A DNA stretch of 64,000 nt from Spirosoma taeanense. Its GTDB lineage: Bacteria; Bacteroidota; Bacteroidia; Cytophagales; Spirosomataceae. The DNA lies in assembly GCF_013127955.1 (NCBI RefSeq), contig NZ_CP053435.1:2046001-2110000 (forward strand), written 5' to 3'. Each line of letters starts with the position of its first letter. Position 1 is the stretch's first letter. A program made the position numbers and the translations under genes. Shown piece by piece: positions 1 through 8,667 of this stretch. A model generated the notes under the pieces. That model was not told the origin of the DNA and searched no databases. It saw nothing but the letters and a program-made list of their open reading frames with translations.

Positions 1-206
1 TTGACCTTTGAAAAGGTGAATTGTCCTTTGGCATCGGCGGTAATACCTTCAATAACTTTGCCTTCTTTCAGCAGAGCTACCGTAGCAAATTCAACGGGTT
101 TATTCGCGGTTGAATCGAGTAGTAAACCGGCGATTTTGGCTTGCTGAGCCAATACGATTCCTAGACTCGACGCGAACGCGAGCAGGGCAAGTAGAAACGA
201 TTTCAT
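1..206 (-). CDS. TonB-linked outer-membrane receptor, N-terminal part (cut by window edge)
   Basis: Only the first 68 or so codons lie in the window. The ATG at 206-204 opens a clear signal peptide (MKSFLLALLAFASS, ending near LAQQ) followed by a carboxypeptidase-like regulatory domain start: IAGLLLDSTANKPVEFATVALL then a glycine-aspartate turn (ITADAKGQF). This N-terminal layout is that of the Bacteroidota outer membrane beta-barrel / TonB-dependent receptor family. It closely resembles the same stretch of the receptor at 54561, which has DSTTNKPVEFATIALL at the equivalent place, so the two are probably paralogs. The substrate cannot be told from this fragment. Confidence 0.8.
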   Translation of the reverse strand, partial: MKSFLLALLAFASSLGIVLAQQAKIAGLLLDSTANKPVEFATVALLKEGKVIEGITADAKGQFTFSKV

Positions 207-375
207 TGAATTTGCTGGTTAGTGCAGGGTTTGTATTGGGTTAGCGATTTGGGAGGTGTATCGTGCAGCAAAGACGCAGGCTGTTAAGAAACGTTGCATA
301 GAGATTCTGCCGCCGACGCAATTTGAATAGCTGGCCCGTTACGGCCAGTAGCTAATAAATCAAACCGGATTCCGA

Positions 376-1089
376 TCAGCGGTCGAACAGAGCTTTCTCG
401 ACGGCTTCTTTATAATTACGGCCAACCGGAATTGGGTTGCCATTAATCATCAGTCGGTTTCGGTCAATGCGGCTGATGCGGGCAATCGCGGCAATGAAAG
501 ATTTGTGAACGCGGATGAACCGGCTTGCCGGGAAAATTTCGTGCATGGCTTTGATGGAGCCTTTAATAACGATTCGGCCGGTAGCCGTGTGAATGATCGC
601 GTAATCTTTTAGCCCCTGGATGTGGGTTACGTCGTCAAAATTCAGTTTAATCCGCTGTACACCACTTTTCACAAAAATTGATTCGGGCAGCGGCTGGCTC
701 GGTTCGTTCTCAATTCGGGTGTTCTGGTCTTTCAGGCTTAAAAAGTCCTGAATTTTTTCGATGGCCTGCAGAAACCGGGGATAGGCAATAGGTTTCAGTA
801 AAAAGTCGATCACGCCCAGTTCAAAACCTTCAAAGGCGTAGTTTCGGTAAGCCGTTGTAAAAACCGTGACGGGTGGATTGGTCAGGGTCTTCAGGAAGTC
901 GAGGCCGTTCATGCCCGGCATTTCAATATCCAGAAAGAGTATATCGGCTTCGTGGTTTTCCAGATACAAAAGTGCATCGCGGGCGTTAGCGAACTGCCGC
1001 ACCGACGAAATGCCGTCCAGCCGGTTCAGGTAACCGTTCAGCACTTCCCGCGCCAGCGGTTCATCGTCGAGTACAACGCAGCGGAGCAT
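376..1089 (-). CDS. LytTR-family response regulator
   Basis: A 237-residue response regulator: CheY-like receiver followed by a LytTR DNA-binding domain. The receiver shows the acidic pair in VVLDDEP near residue 8, the phospho-acceptor aspartate in FLDIEMPG near residue 55 and the conserved lysine in LLKPI near residue 100. The LytTR part spans roughly residues 135-237 (IFVKSGVQRIKL through VGRNYKEAV). I choose the ATG at 1089 because the receiver begins directly after it (MLRCVVLDD) and because it overlaps the stop of the upstream kelch gene in a TAATG, which suggests translational coupling. An in-frame start at 1125 would add 12 unlikely residues. Its partner is most likely the LytS-type kinase at 2109-3245 in the same operon. 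Confidence 0.92.
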   Translation of the reverse strand: MLRCVVLDDEPLAREVLNGYLNRLDGISSVRQFANARDALLYLENHEADILFLDIEMPGMNGLDFLKTLTNPPVTVFTTAYRNYAFEGFELGVIDFLLKPIAYPRFLQAIEKIQDFLSLKDQNTRIENEPSQPLPESIFVKSGVQRIKLNFDDVTHIQGLKDYAIIHTATGRIVIKGSIKAMHEIFPASRFIRVHKSFIAAIARISRIDRNRLMINGNPIPVGRNYKEAVEKALFDR

Positions 1090-2069
1090 TAGTCGTTCGT
1101 TTGAGATTTTCGCTCCAGTACCCATACATCGTTACTATAAATGAACTTCGTTTGGTCCCCATCAAACCCGCCATATTTTCCGCCCGTCATATAGATTTTT
1201 CCCTGATGCACACAGGCAGCTATTCCTCCTCGGGGTGACCAGGGCGCTTTTTGCTCCCACCAGGTACGCCCATCCGAACTAACCAGCACCTGACTACTGA
1301 ACTGCCCGTTTCGGTTGCAGCCCAGGAGCCAAATCTGCCCGTCTAAAACTACGGCCGTGTAGCCGAAAATTTCCACCCCGTTTATAATCGCGCCTGTTTC
1401 CTGCTTCCAGTGTAGGCCATCCTCCGAAGACCACACGTCGTTATTCAATAGATATAATTTGTTTCCAAGCATGACGACCTGGCTCCTGGATCGTTTGCCG
1501 AAGGAAAGGTTATCCTTTACTTTGGTCCACACAATACCATCGGGTGAATTCCAGATGTCGGCGAATTGCGTCTTGCTGTCTTCGCCCCCTACGAACCAGA
1601 GTTTGTTTTGGAAAACAAATGGACGATAGAAAAAACGCCGGGGAAGCGTACTCGGATTGGCCAGGATCTCCCAGCCTTTCAAGTCATGAGTTCGATAAAT
1701 AGTCGACTGCAAGCTGTATTGTTCGATGTTTCCCGTAAAGCGACCAAGCCCCAGGATGGAGTTATTAAACGATACATAATTCAGAAACGCCAGATTATCA
1801 ATTACGTTGGGCAAAGACGATTTGATCCAGGATCGCCCATTCGCTGAAAACCAGACACCATCGAAATGGAAAGCCCATAGCGTGTCGTGGTGGCTGAACA
1901 ACTGGAAGTTGTAACTTTCCTTCCAGGGACCTTTGTCCAATACTTTGATCCATTTGTATTCAGCAGCGGTATGCTGCACGGACAGGTTGGGGTGTGTAGC
2001 TGCTTTTCCGCAGAGAAGCGCTCTAATCAGCAGGAGAGAAATCAGTAGATAAGGCACGACGATTTTCAT
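1089..2069 (-). CDS. Secreted kelch-type beta-propeller protein
   Basis: A 326-residue protein with a signal peptide (MKIVVPYLLISLLLIRALL) and at least five repeats of a blade motif in which a Trp/Phe-rich strand is followed by S-x-D-G-x-x-W, for example SPDGIVWTKV, SEDGLHWKQE and SSDGRTWWEQ, plus kelch-like GG pairs (WFVGGED, YMTGGKYGG). This is typical of galactose-oxidase/kelch beta-propellers; no enzyme active site is visible, so a binding or sensing role is more likely. It is sandwiched between a LytS-type histidine kinase (39 bp upstream) and a LytTR regulator (1-bp overlap), so it may be a periplasmic or surface accessory to that two-component system. That link is an inference from gene order. 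Confidence 0.8.
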   Translation of the reverse strand: MKIVVPYLLISLLLIRALLCGKAATHPNLSVQHTAAEYKWIKVLDKGPWKESYNFQLFSHHDTLWAFHFDGVWFSANGRSWIKSSLPNVIDNLAFLNYVSFNNSILGLGRFTGNIEQYSLQSTIYRTHDLKGWEILANPSTLPRRFFYRPFVFQNKLWFVGGEDSKTQFADIWNSPDGIVWTKVKDNLSFGKRSRSQVVMLGNKLYLLNNDVWSSEDGLHWKQETGAIINGVEIFGYTAVVLDGQIWLLGCNRNGQFSSQVLVSSDGRTWWEQKAPWSPRGGIAACVHQGKIYMTGGKYGGFDGDQTKFIYSNDVWVLERKSQTND

Positions 2070-2108
2070 GATTTCCGGTTAGCTGGTCTTTAATTGAAAA
2101 CCATCCAG

Positions 2109-3245
2109 TCAATTGTTCAGCGAAATGTATAGAGACGCCCGGTAGGTTTGCGGCTTTTCTTCGATTTGGAGCGAATAGCGGCCGGGGTAGAGCAGTTCCA
2201 ATCGTTTCCTGAGGTTAACCAGTCCAATTCCGCCGTTTTTACGGTTTGGAATCGTCGCTGGCTTAGTGTTCTCAACGGTCATCGACAAGGCCGAGTGATC
2301 CAGCGTCAGCGTGCCGCGCAGCCAGGCCTCGCCCGTTCGTTTGCCCACGCCATGCTTAAAGGCGTTTTCGACCAACGGTAGTAGTAAAAGTGGCGCTATC
2401 TGCTGGCCGTTTGGCTGCCCGTTGATATCCAGCGTAATGGCTGAATGATCGCCACACCGGATGCGCTCCAGTTCGATGTAGTTCTGTAAATAGCTGATTT
2501 CTTTTTCGAGCGGCACGCGGGCATCATCGCTGTCGTAGAGCATGTACTCCATCATGTCCGATAGTTTAAGGACCATATCCGGCGCCAGATCCGATTTTTT
2601 GAGCGTTAACGCATACAGATTATTGAGGATGTTGAACAGGAAATGCGGGTTCACCTGCGACCGCAGAAAATTCACTTCGGCCTGTAGTTTCTCGACCGCA
2701 ATCTTCTGCAGCAGGCGCTGTTGTTCATACCAGTCGATGCTGAGCTTCAGGGGCACCATCAGGCCCAGATACCAGAGCGTGCTGAAGAAATTGTACGACA
2801 GGGTTTCAAGCCAGTCCTGGTTAAACGTGGGCGCAATCACGAAGCCGTACAGGATAAAATCATAAAACGCCTGAACGAGCAGATACCCCAGAATGGACAG
2901 GAGCACCAGACCGAAATAGCGAACGTAACGGCCCGCGAGCAGGTAACGGGGTAAAAAGTAGTGCAGATTAAGATACGCAATGGCCATCAGCAGGACGACC
3001 CGGACGATTACGCAGGCGGCAAAAAACGGCAATCCTGCCTTATAAATGAGATACCGCTTCTCATAGAGAAAAAAGCCGGTAATCAGCACCCAATAGGCAG
3101 TATGCACCAGCGCGTATTTAACCGTAATGGTGCGGTTCGAAAGGGGAATGGTTATACGTCGGTCCAGGAAATCCACGGCGGAATCTGTTCTAATCCGGTG
3201 TAAATGAACAGAAAAGCCGAATGTCCTGAAAATTATTTCGACCAA
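2109..3245 (-). CDS. LytS/YpdA-type sensor histidine kinase
   Basis: A membrane histidine kinase of the His_kinase (PF06580) plus HATPase_c class. After a short cytosolic N-terminus come about four hydrophobic segments (residues ~45-170: ALVHTAYWVLITGFFL, AACVIVRVVLLMAIAYL, FGLVLLSILGYLL, LWYLGLMVPLKL). Then the phospho-acceptor motif FLRSQVNPHFLFNILNN near residue 200, and an ATPase N-box LLLPLVENAFKHG with a later G-box (GGIGLVNLRKRL). Family members phosphorylate LytTR regulators, so the gene at 376-1089 is the expected partner. The start is uncertain: 3245 is a TTG; an in-frame GTG lies at 3176 and there is no ATG before the membrane segments. Confidence 0.88.
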   Translation of the reverse strand: MVEIIFRTFGFSVHLHRIRTDSAVDFLDRRITIPLSNRTITVKYALVHTAYWVLITGFFLYEKRYLIYKAGLPFFAACVIVRVVLLMAIAYLNLHYFLPRYLLAGRYVRYFGLVLLSILGYLLVQAFYDFILYGFVIAPTFNQDWLETLSYNFFSTLWYLGLMVPLKLSIDWYEQQRLLQKIAVEKLQAEVNFLRSQVNPHFLFNILNNLYALTLKKSDLAPDMVLKLSDMMEYMLYDSDDARVPLEKEISYLQNYIELERIRCGDHSAITLDINGQPNGQQIAPLLLLPLVENAFKHGVGKRTGEAWLRGTLTLDHSALSMTVENTKPATIPNRKNGGIGLVNLRKRLELLYPGRYSLQIEEKPQTYRASLYISLNN

Positions 3246-3395
3246 CGACCAAAAAAGTAGAGGAAGGAAATAAGCCCTTGTAACTCGTCTATTTTCCGGG
3301 TTGTTGGTCTACTATTTTTTGGCAGGAGAATCGCTCGTTGTTGCTTTGTTCAGGCGTTGAACAGAAGGCCCAAAACCCGTTAACCAGCTCTAGTC

Positions 3396-4031
3396 ATGAA
3401 ACCTCAGGTCTTTATTCTGCTGATTGCCGTCACCGTCCGAAGCCTGCCCGCATTTGGTCAGGCTAAAACGGTGGGAGGCCCCTGCGAAGGCTGCGAAGCA
3501 ATCTACGAAAGTCCGGTCCCGTTCGACAAGCTGGACATGTTCGTGAAGTTGCCCGATGCCAACTGGGCAGGCCAGAAGCCGATTGGCATCAATGGGATTG
3601 TGTATAAGGCCGATGGTAAAACGCCGGCTCCGGGCGTCGTTCTATACATCTACCATACCGACCAGACGGGCCATTACACGCCCAAAGCAGATGCTCGAGG
3701 ATGGGGACGGCGACACGGACAGTTACGGGGCTGGATGCGTACGGACGAAAAAGGGGCTTACAAGTTCGTTACCCTCCGGCCCGCTCCGTATCCCGGCCGT
3801 ACCGACCCGGCTCATATTCACATTACGGTGAAAGAACCGGGTATCAACGAGTATTACATCGACGAATATCTATTCGCCGACGATCCGCTGCTTACGTCCG
3901 GGAAACGCCAGAAATTGGAGAACCGGGGTGGGAGCGGGATCTTGACTTTAAAAGACGTCGGGAATATGTTCAAAGCCGAGCGGCATATCTACCTCGGCAA
4001 AAACATTCCGAATTACCCCAGGGAGCAGTAA
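3396..4031 (+). CDS. Secreted intradiol ring-cleavage dioxygenase-like protein
   Basis: A 211-residue protein with a signal peptide (to about residue 22, AFGQA) and the Dioxygenase_C fold of protocatechuate 3,4-dioxygenases. The four expected non-haem iron ligands can be matched: Tyr in YTPKAD after DQTGH, Tyr in RPAPYPG, and the two histidines in PAHIHITV. Classical intradiol dioxygenases cleave catechols between the hydroxyls in the cytoplasm; here the signal peptide places the enzyme in the periplasm or outside, as in the poorly characterised secreted branch of the family. No other ring-cleavage pathway genes are nearby, so the physiological substrate is open. It is divergent from the kinase operon. 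Confidence 0.82.
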   Translation: MKPQVFILLIAVTVRSLPAFGQAKTVGGPCEGCEAIYESPVPFDKLDMFVKLPDANWAGQKPIGINGIVYKADGKTPAPGVVLYIYHTDQTGHYTPKADARGWGRRHGQLRGWMRTDEKGAYKFVTLRPAPYPGRTDPAHIHITVKEPGINEYYIDEYLFADDPLLTSGKRQKLENRGGSGILTLKDVGNMFKAERHIYLGKNIPNYPREQ

Positions 4032-4069
4032 GCTTGCCGCATTGTGGAATAGAGAAATGTAATCATGCC

Positions 4070-4093
4070 GCTTCCAGTTGCGGCACTGGAAGC
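4070..4093. terminator. Hairpin between convergent genes
   Basis: Nine-base-pair perfect inverted repeat (GCTTCCAGT, 6-nt loop, ACTGGAAGC) in the 80-bp gap between the convergent dioxygenase and NUDIX-regulator genes. There is no clear T-run, so its role as a terminator rests mainly on position. Confidence 0.4.
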
Positions 4094-4111
4094 CGGGGGC
4101 GCAATCCCCGA

Positions 4112-4837
4112 TTATCTCAGGAAGCGATACAGGTAAGGGGCCTTGTTGGCGGCACCCGTAAATTTCTTCTCAAGTCGCTCCAATACGTTCAGGTCCAGAA
4201 TCTTTTTCTGGAAATTATTACGGGCAAACGGCTTTTCGTAAATGGCTTCGTACAACTCCTGCACCTCCTTCATCGTAAAGGTTTCCGGCAGCAGATTAAA
4301 GGCCATCAGCTTCTGGTCGAGGTGTAGCCGTAAAGTTTCGAGGGCATTTTCAATAATCTCGTTATGGTCCATGATCAACGTGGGCAGGTGCCTGATGTTA
4401 TACCAGTCAACGGATGCATCAATGTCGCTTTTCTGGGGGTTGACCTTGTTGATATCGACCAGGGCATAATAGCCAATGGAGATAAATCGCCGGGTAACCC
4501 AGTCAAACTCCTTCCGGTTGAGTTGCTTATCGCCTAATTCAGTCCGGTTTAGCTCAATCAGCCGCTCCAGAAACGAACGATTGCTTCGCCCGGTATCACC
4601 AAACACCCTGAACTGCTCGAGGTATATGTCCTTGATACCGGTTCGTCCTTCCAGAATCCGGCGGGCAGCCTCGTCAATGCTTTCATGCTGATAAATGAAG
4701 CCAGCGGGCAATGCCCAGAAATCACCTTTGAAAATCAGCTTGGGCACTAATACCTTAAGTTGTTTTTCCTGATACCCAAAAATGACGCAATCAATCGAAA
4801 GCTGCTGAATGTAATCCTGTTCACTGGGTGATTGCAT
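4112..4837 (-). CDS. NUDIX-fold transcriptional regulator (NrtR/AraR-like), locus 1
   Basis: A 241-residue protein: NUDIX-like N-domain (residues ~10-150) followed by a winged helix (residues ~160-241, with FTMKEVQELYEAI, NNFQKKIL and the terminal KAPYLYRF). This is the NrtR-type architecture, used in Bacteroidota for control of sugar or NAD genes. The NUDIX box region (GFIYQHESIDEAARRILEGRTGI) keeps the outer glycine and first Glu but reads RILEGRTG where hydrolases have REUxEExG, so metal-binding glutamates are lost and catalysis is unlikely; ligand binding is the likely remaining function. It is divergent from the ThuA/sugar-dehydrogenase gene at 5151, with a perfect 21-bp palindrome between them that I propose as its operator. 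It is a paralog of the regulator at 16422. Confidence 0.88.
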   Translation of the reverse strand: MQSPSEQDYIQQLSIDCVIFGYQEKQLKVLVPKLIFKGDFWALPAGFIYQHESIDEAARRILEGRTGIKDIYLEQFRVFGDTGRSNRSFLERLIELNRTELGDKQLNRKEFDWVTRRFISIGYYALVDINKVNPQKSDIDASVDWYNIRHLPTLIMDHNEIIENALETLRLHLDQKLMAFNLLPETFTMKEVQELYEAIYEKPFARNNFQKKILDLNVLERLEKKFTGAANKAPYLYRFLR

Positions 4838-5076
4838 AACGTATTAAATAAGCCGGCAAACAGATTGTTTGCTTACCGCGAATGAAACGGATGAATGCCC
4901 TCCTCATTAGCGAATCATCTATCCAAAATTACTCCTTTCGCCAATCTTCCCGGCCCGGCCTTATTCCGGTGTTGTCCGAACCCATGGTCAATGGCACCTC
5001 AAGGAGAAATCGGGAAAGCGCTACTAAAAGCTCAATAAGAATTATTACCCTGCAAATATAGAGTTAGATAAAATTT

Positions 5077-5097
5077 ATTGTCTATAAAAAAGACAAT
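5077..5097. promoter_or_regulatory. Candidate operator of the NUDIX-fold regulator
   Basis: Perfect palindrome ATTGTCT - 7 nt (ATAAAAA) - AGACAAT. It lies upstream of, and adjacent to, the TACATTTG promoter box of the ThuA fusion gene, covering about -50 to -30, where a repressor would block polymerase. The same 7-7-7 layout occurs twice next to the paralogous regulator at 16422 (17219-17239 and 17256-17276). Confidence 0.62.
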
Positions 5098-5112
5098 GAA
5101 AAGAAATACCAG

Positions 5113-5120
5113 TACATTTG
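5113..5120 (+). promoter_or_regulatory. Bacteroidota-type -7 promoter box
   Basis: TACATTTG matches the Bacteroidota primary-sigma -7 consensus TAnnTTTG exactly. I see no TTG at the usual 19-21 nt upstream, so it may need an activator or be weak. A start of transcription near 5127 excludes the TTG codon at 5118 as start and favours the ATGs at 5139 or 5151. Confidence 0.5.
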
Positions 5121-5150
5121 CTTATCAATCGTTTCCCAATGGTTCCTAAA

Positions 5151-8100
5151 ATGAAAGTCAACCGCCTGTTACCCAGTCTCTTTTTGTGGAGCTTATGGCT
5201 CGCTTCCCTATCGCTGCGCGCCCAGTCACCCCAGTCACCTAAAATCAACGTACTTGTCTTTAGCAAGACGGCCGCCTTCCGGCACCAGTCGATCGAAGCG
5301 GGCAGGAAGGCACTGGCTAAAATGGCGTCGGAGAAAGGCTTTGGCGTAACGTTCACGGAAGATGCAACACTTTTTCAGGAGCCGAATCTGAAGAAATATA
5401 ACACGGTCGTTTTTCTGAACACCACGGGCGATATTCTCAACAACGAGCAGCAATCGTCGTTCGAGCGCTATATCCAGGCGGGTGGTGGTTACGTGGGTAT
5501 CCATGCCGCCACCGATACCGAATATGAATGGCCCTGGTATGGCAAACTGGCAGGTGCCTATTTTCTCGACCACCCGATGCCCAACAACGTACAGAAGGGC
5601 AAATTCATCGTCACTCTGAAAAACCACTGGGCTACCAAAGGGATGCCCGACGAGTTTGAGCGCTCCGATGAATTTTACAGCTTCAAGAATATCTCGCCGA
5701 AGATTACTCCTGTCCTGGCCATTGATGAAAAAACGTATCAGGGCGGGAAAAACCCTGATTTCCACCCCATGAGTTGGTTTCAGGAATTTGACGGTGGCCG
5801 GGCGTTCTACACGGCCATGGGTCACACGGACGAAACCTTCTCGGAGCCCCTGTTTCTCAATCACCTGTGGGCCGGCATCAACTACACGATCGGTGGCGAT
5901 AGCCCAAAATCGCTGGATTTCTCGAAAGCCCGGCCGGAAGAAAACCGGTTCAACAAAGCAGTGCTGGCCGAGAAACTCGACGAACCCATGGAGCTAAGCG
6001 TACTGGGTGACGGACGTATCCTGTTCATTCAGCGTAAAGGCGAGGTTCGGCTGTATAACACCAATACCAAAGAACTGAAAACGATCGCCAAGCTTCCCGT
6101 CAGCATTAAGTATGTCAGCAAGGAAGGTAAGGAATCGATGGGCGAAGACGGGCTCCTGGGTCTGAACAAAGACCCTAATTTCGCGCAGAACCACTGGATT
6201 TATCTGTACTATTCAGATCCGAACGAATCGAAGAACGTCCTGGCTCGCTTCGAGCTAAAAGGCGATGAACTGGACATGGCCTCTAAAAAGGTCATGCTTG
6301 ACGTGCCGACCCAGCGCGAGGAGTGCTGCCATACAGGCGGCTCGATTGCCTGGGACCGTCAGGGCAACCTGTACCTGTCGACAGGCGACAATACGAACCC
6401 CCACGGCTCCAATGGCTATAGCCCAAGCGACGAGCGGGAAGGCCGCAGCGCCTGGGACGCTCAGAAGTCGTCGGCCAATACGAACGATCTGCGCGGTAAA
6501 ATCATCCGCATCAAACCCCAGCCCGACGGTACGTACACGATTCCAGAAGGCAACCTGTTCGCCAAGGGCACTCCGCAGACCCGGCCGGAAATTTATACCA
6601 TGGGACACCGCAACCCGTTCCGTATCTCGGTCGATCAGAAAACGGGTAATTTGTACTGGGGCGAGGTTGGTCCTGATGCCGCTAAGCCCGACGACAACCG
6701 GGGCCCGGCTGGTCACGACGAAGTCGGACAGGCCCGTAAAGCGGGTAACTTCGGCTGGCCGCATTTCGTCGGGGATAACAAAGCCTATAATAAATACGAT
6801 TTTACGGCCAGTAAGTCCGGGGAAAAGTGGGATGTAAACGCGCCGACCAACACCTCGCCCAACAACACCGGTCTGAAGGTGCTCCCCCCGGCTCAGAAAG
6901 CGTTTATCTGGTATCCGTATGATGCCTCGCCCGAGTTTCCGCTGGTAGGTGCCGGTGGACGTAACGCCATGGCGGGGCCGGTTTTTTACGCCGATGCCTT
7001 TACAGGCGCACCCCACGCGTTTCCGAACTACTACGACGGTAAACTCCTGACCTACGACTGGATGCGCGGCTGGATTATGGCCGTTACGATGGATAAGGAT
7101 GGTAACTTTCAGTCGATGGAGCGCTTCATGCCGAGCTATAAATTCAGCAACCCCATGGATATGGAGTTTGCTGATAACGGTGACCTCTATATGCTCGAAT
7201 ACGGCTCCGGCTGGTTCTCCGCGAATGACGACGCCAGACTGATCCGTATCGAATACAACGGTGGGAACCGTAAACCGCAGCTTCAGGTGGCCGCGAACAA
7301 GATGGGTGGCTCGGCTCCGCTCAATCTGAAACTTTCGGCAGCCGGTACGGCCGACGCCGACGGCGATGCGCTGACCTACTCCTGGAAAATCGCGTCCAAA
7401 AACGGCTTCAACAAAGTCGTTAACGCGCCCGACGCAGCTCTGACCCTGGCCAAAGCAGGCGTTTATAAAGCGACCCTGACGGTCAACGACGGCAAAGGCG
7501 GCATCGCTACGCAGTCGATGGATATTACGGTGGGTAACGAAGCTCCCGTTCTGACGATGGATATGCCTGGTGGCAACAAGTCGTTTTACGTACCGAATAA
7601 GCCGTTCCGCTACGACGTAAAGGTGAGCGATAAAGAAGACGGCAGCCTGGGCAAAGGGATCGATCCGGAGCAGGTAGCGGTCAACATTGACTATCTGCCA
7701 GAAGGATACGATCAGGTAGCCATCGCGCAGGGACACCGCTCGGCCGATGCCAGTGTACTCACCGCAACGGGTAAAAAACTGCTCGAAGCCAGCGATTGTA
7801 AAGCCTGCCACAGCATCGCTAAAAAGTCGATTGGCCCCGCATACGTTGACGTAGCCAAGAAATACAGGAATGACAACACAGCCCTGGAGCGGCTGACCAA
7901 AAAAGTCATTACGGGTGGCGCGGGTGTCTGGGGCGAAACGCCAATGTCGGCCCACCCACAGCTTTCGGCTGCCGATGCCTCGGAGATGGTTAAGTACGTT
8001 CTGAGCCTATCCAGCGAAGCCGCCAATGCGAATTCGTTGCCGGCAAAGGGAAGCTATACGGCCAAACTACCGGCGGGCGACAAAGGTAAAGGCGTCTATG

Positions 8101-8609
8101 TGGTGCGGGCTTCCTACGCCGACAAAGGCGCTAAGGGACTGCCTTCGCTGAAATCGGAACAGACGTTCGTGTTGCGCAACGCCAAAGCAGACGCCCATGC
8201 CTTTGACGTGTACGACAACATCAATAAAATGTCGTTCGGGGGTAATAACCTGGCTATTCCCAGCAAGTCAGGTGCTTACATGGTCATGAAGCAGGTGGAT
8301 CTGACCGGCATCAGCGAGTTTCGGGTGATGGCTACGGCCCCCAGGCCCCAGCTAAACGCCAAAGGAGGCAAGGTTGAGGTGCGATTGGATAGCCCAACGG
8401 GTAAGCTTTGGGGGGAATCTGCCTTCCTGGAGCCTTCCGATAAAATGGATTTCAAACCCTCTGTGTTAGCGGTTCCGATTAAGCAGCCTGCTCCGTCAGA
8501 TGGCAAACCGCATGATGTGTACCTGATATTCACCAATCCAAAGGAGGCTTCCGGCAGCTTAATGGTGGTGATGGGCGTTGAAGCCGTACTAAATTCGGAA
8601 ACTGAGTAA
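5151..8609 (+). CDS. Giant periplasmic ThuA / sugar dehydrogenase / PKD / cytochrome c fusion
   Basis: About 1152 residues. Order of parts: signal peptide (MKVNRLLPSLFLWSLW, to about residue 25); ThuA-like glutamine-amidotransferase fold (~28-250; VLVFSKTAAFRH, GGGYVGIHAATD, WFQEFDGGRAFY); glucose/sorbosone dehydrogenase beta-propeller (~255-700; EDGLLGLNKDP, GGSIAWD, MGHRNPFRIS); PKD domain (~715-800; ADGDALTYSW, VNDGKGG); c-type cytochrome with CKACH near residue 882 and a likely Met ligand in ETPMSAHP; C-terminal beta-sandwich resembling CBM6-like modules (~955-1150). Soluble dehydrogenases of this type oxidise sugars with PQQ or a similar cofactor and pass electrons to cytochrome c, here in the same chain. 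An ATG at 5139 is an alternative start. A small secreted gene follows 58 bp later. Confidence 0.88.
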   Translation: MKVNRLLPSLFLWSLWLASLSLRAQSPQSPKINVLVFSKTAAFRHQSIEAGRKALAKMASEKGFGVTFTEDATLFQEPNLKKYNTVVFLNTTGDILNNEQQSSFERYIQAGGGYVGIHAATDTEYEWPWYGKLAGAYFLDHPMPNNVQKGKFIVTLKNHWATKGMPDEFERSDEFYSFKNISPKITPVLAIDEKTYQGGKNPDFHPMSWFQEFDGGRAFYTAMGHTDETFSEPLFLNHLWAGINYTIGGDSPKSLDFSKARPEENRFNKAVLAEKLDEPMELSVLGDGRILFIQRKGEVRLYNTNTKELKTIAKLPVSIKYVSKEGKESMGEDGLLGLNKDPNFAQNHWIYLYYSDPNESKNVLARFELKGDELDMASKKVMLDVPTQREECCHTGGSIAWDRQGNLYLSTGDNTNPHGSNGYSPSDEREGRSAWDAQKSSANTNDLRGKIIRIKPQPDGTYTIPEGNLFAKGTPQTRPEIYTMGHRNPFRISVDQKTGNLYWGEVGPDAAKPDDNRGPAGHDEVGQARKAGNFGWPHFVGDNKAYNKYDFTASKSGEKWDVNAPTNTSPNNTGLKVLPPAQKAFIWYPYDASPEFPLVGAGGRNAMAGPVFYADAFTGAPHAFPNYYDGKLLTYDWMRGWIMAVTMDKDGNFQSMERFMPSYKFSNPMDMEFADNGDLYMLEYGSGWFSANDDARLIRIEYNGGNRKPQLQVAANKMGGSAPLNLKLSAAGTADADGDALTYSWKIASKNGFNKVVNAPDAALTLAKAGVYKATLTVNDGKGGIATQSMDITVGNEAPVLTMDMPGGNKSFYVPNKPFRYDVKVSDKEDGSLGKGIDPEQVAVNIDYLPEGYDQVAIAQGHRSADASVLTATGKKLLEASDCKACHSIAKKSIGPAYVDVAKKYRNDNTALERLTKKVITGGAGVWGETPMSAHPQLSAADASEMVKYVLSLSSEAANANSLPAKGSYTAKLPAGDKGKGVYVVRASYADKGAKGLPSLKSEQTFVLRNAKADAHAFDVYDNINKMSFGGNNLAIPSKSGAYMVMKQVDLTGISEFRVMATAPRPQLNAKGGKVEVRLDSPTGKLWGESAFLEPSDKMDFKPSVLAVPIKQPAPSDGKPHDVYLIFTNPKEASGSLMVVMGVEAVLNSETE

Positions 8610-8667
8610 ATACAATTAAATAAGCAATTCAATCTTAACCAATAAGTCACCTCAAATCTTATACCAT

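Noticed and set aside
4112..4837. Annotation as an active NUDIX hydrolase
   Set aside because: The REUxEExGU core is degenerate in both paralogs and a winged helix follows, so regulator is the better call.
6255..7955. 566-codon open frame on the minus strand
   Set aside because: It is antisense to the ThuA/dehydrogenase fusion, is Arg/Val/His-rich in the way of shadow frames in high-GC DNA, and has no recognisable motif.
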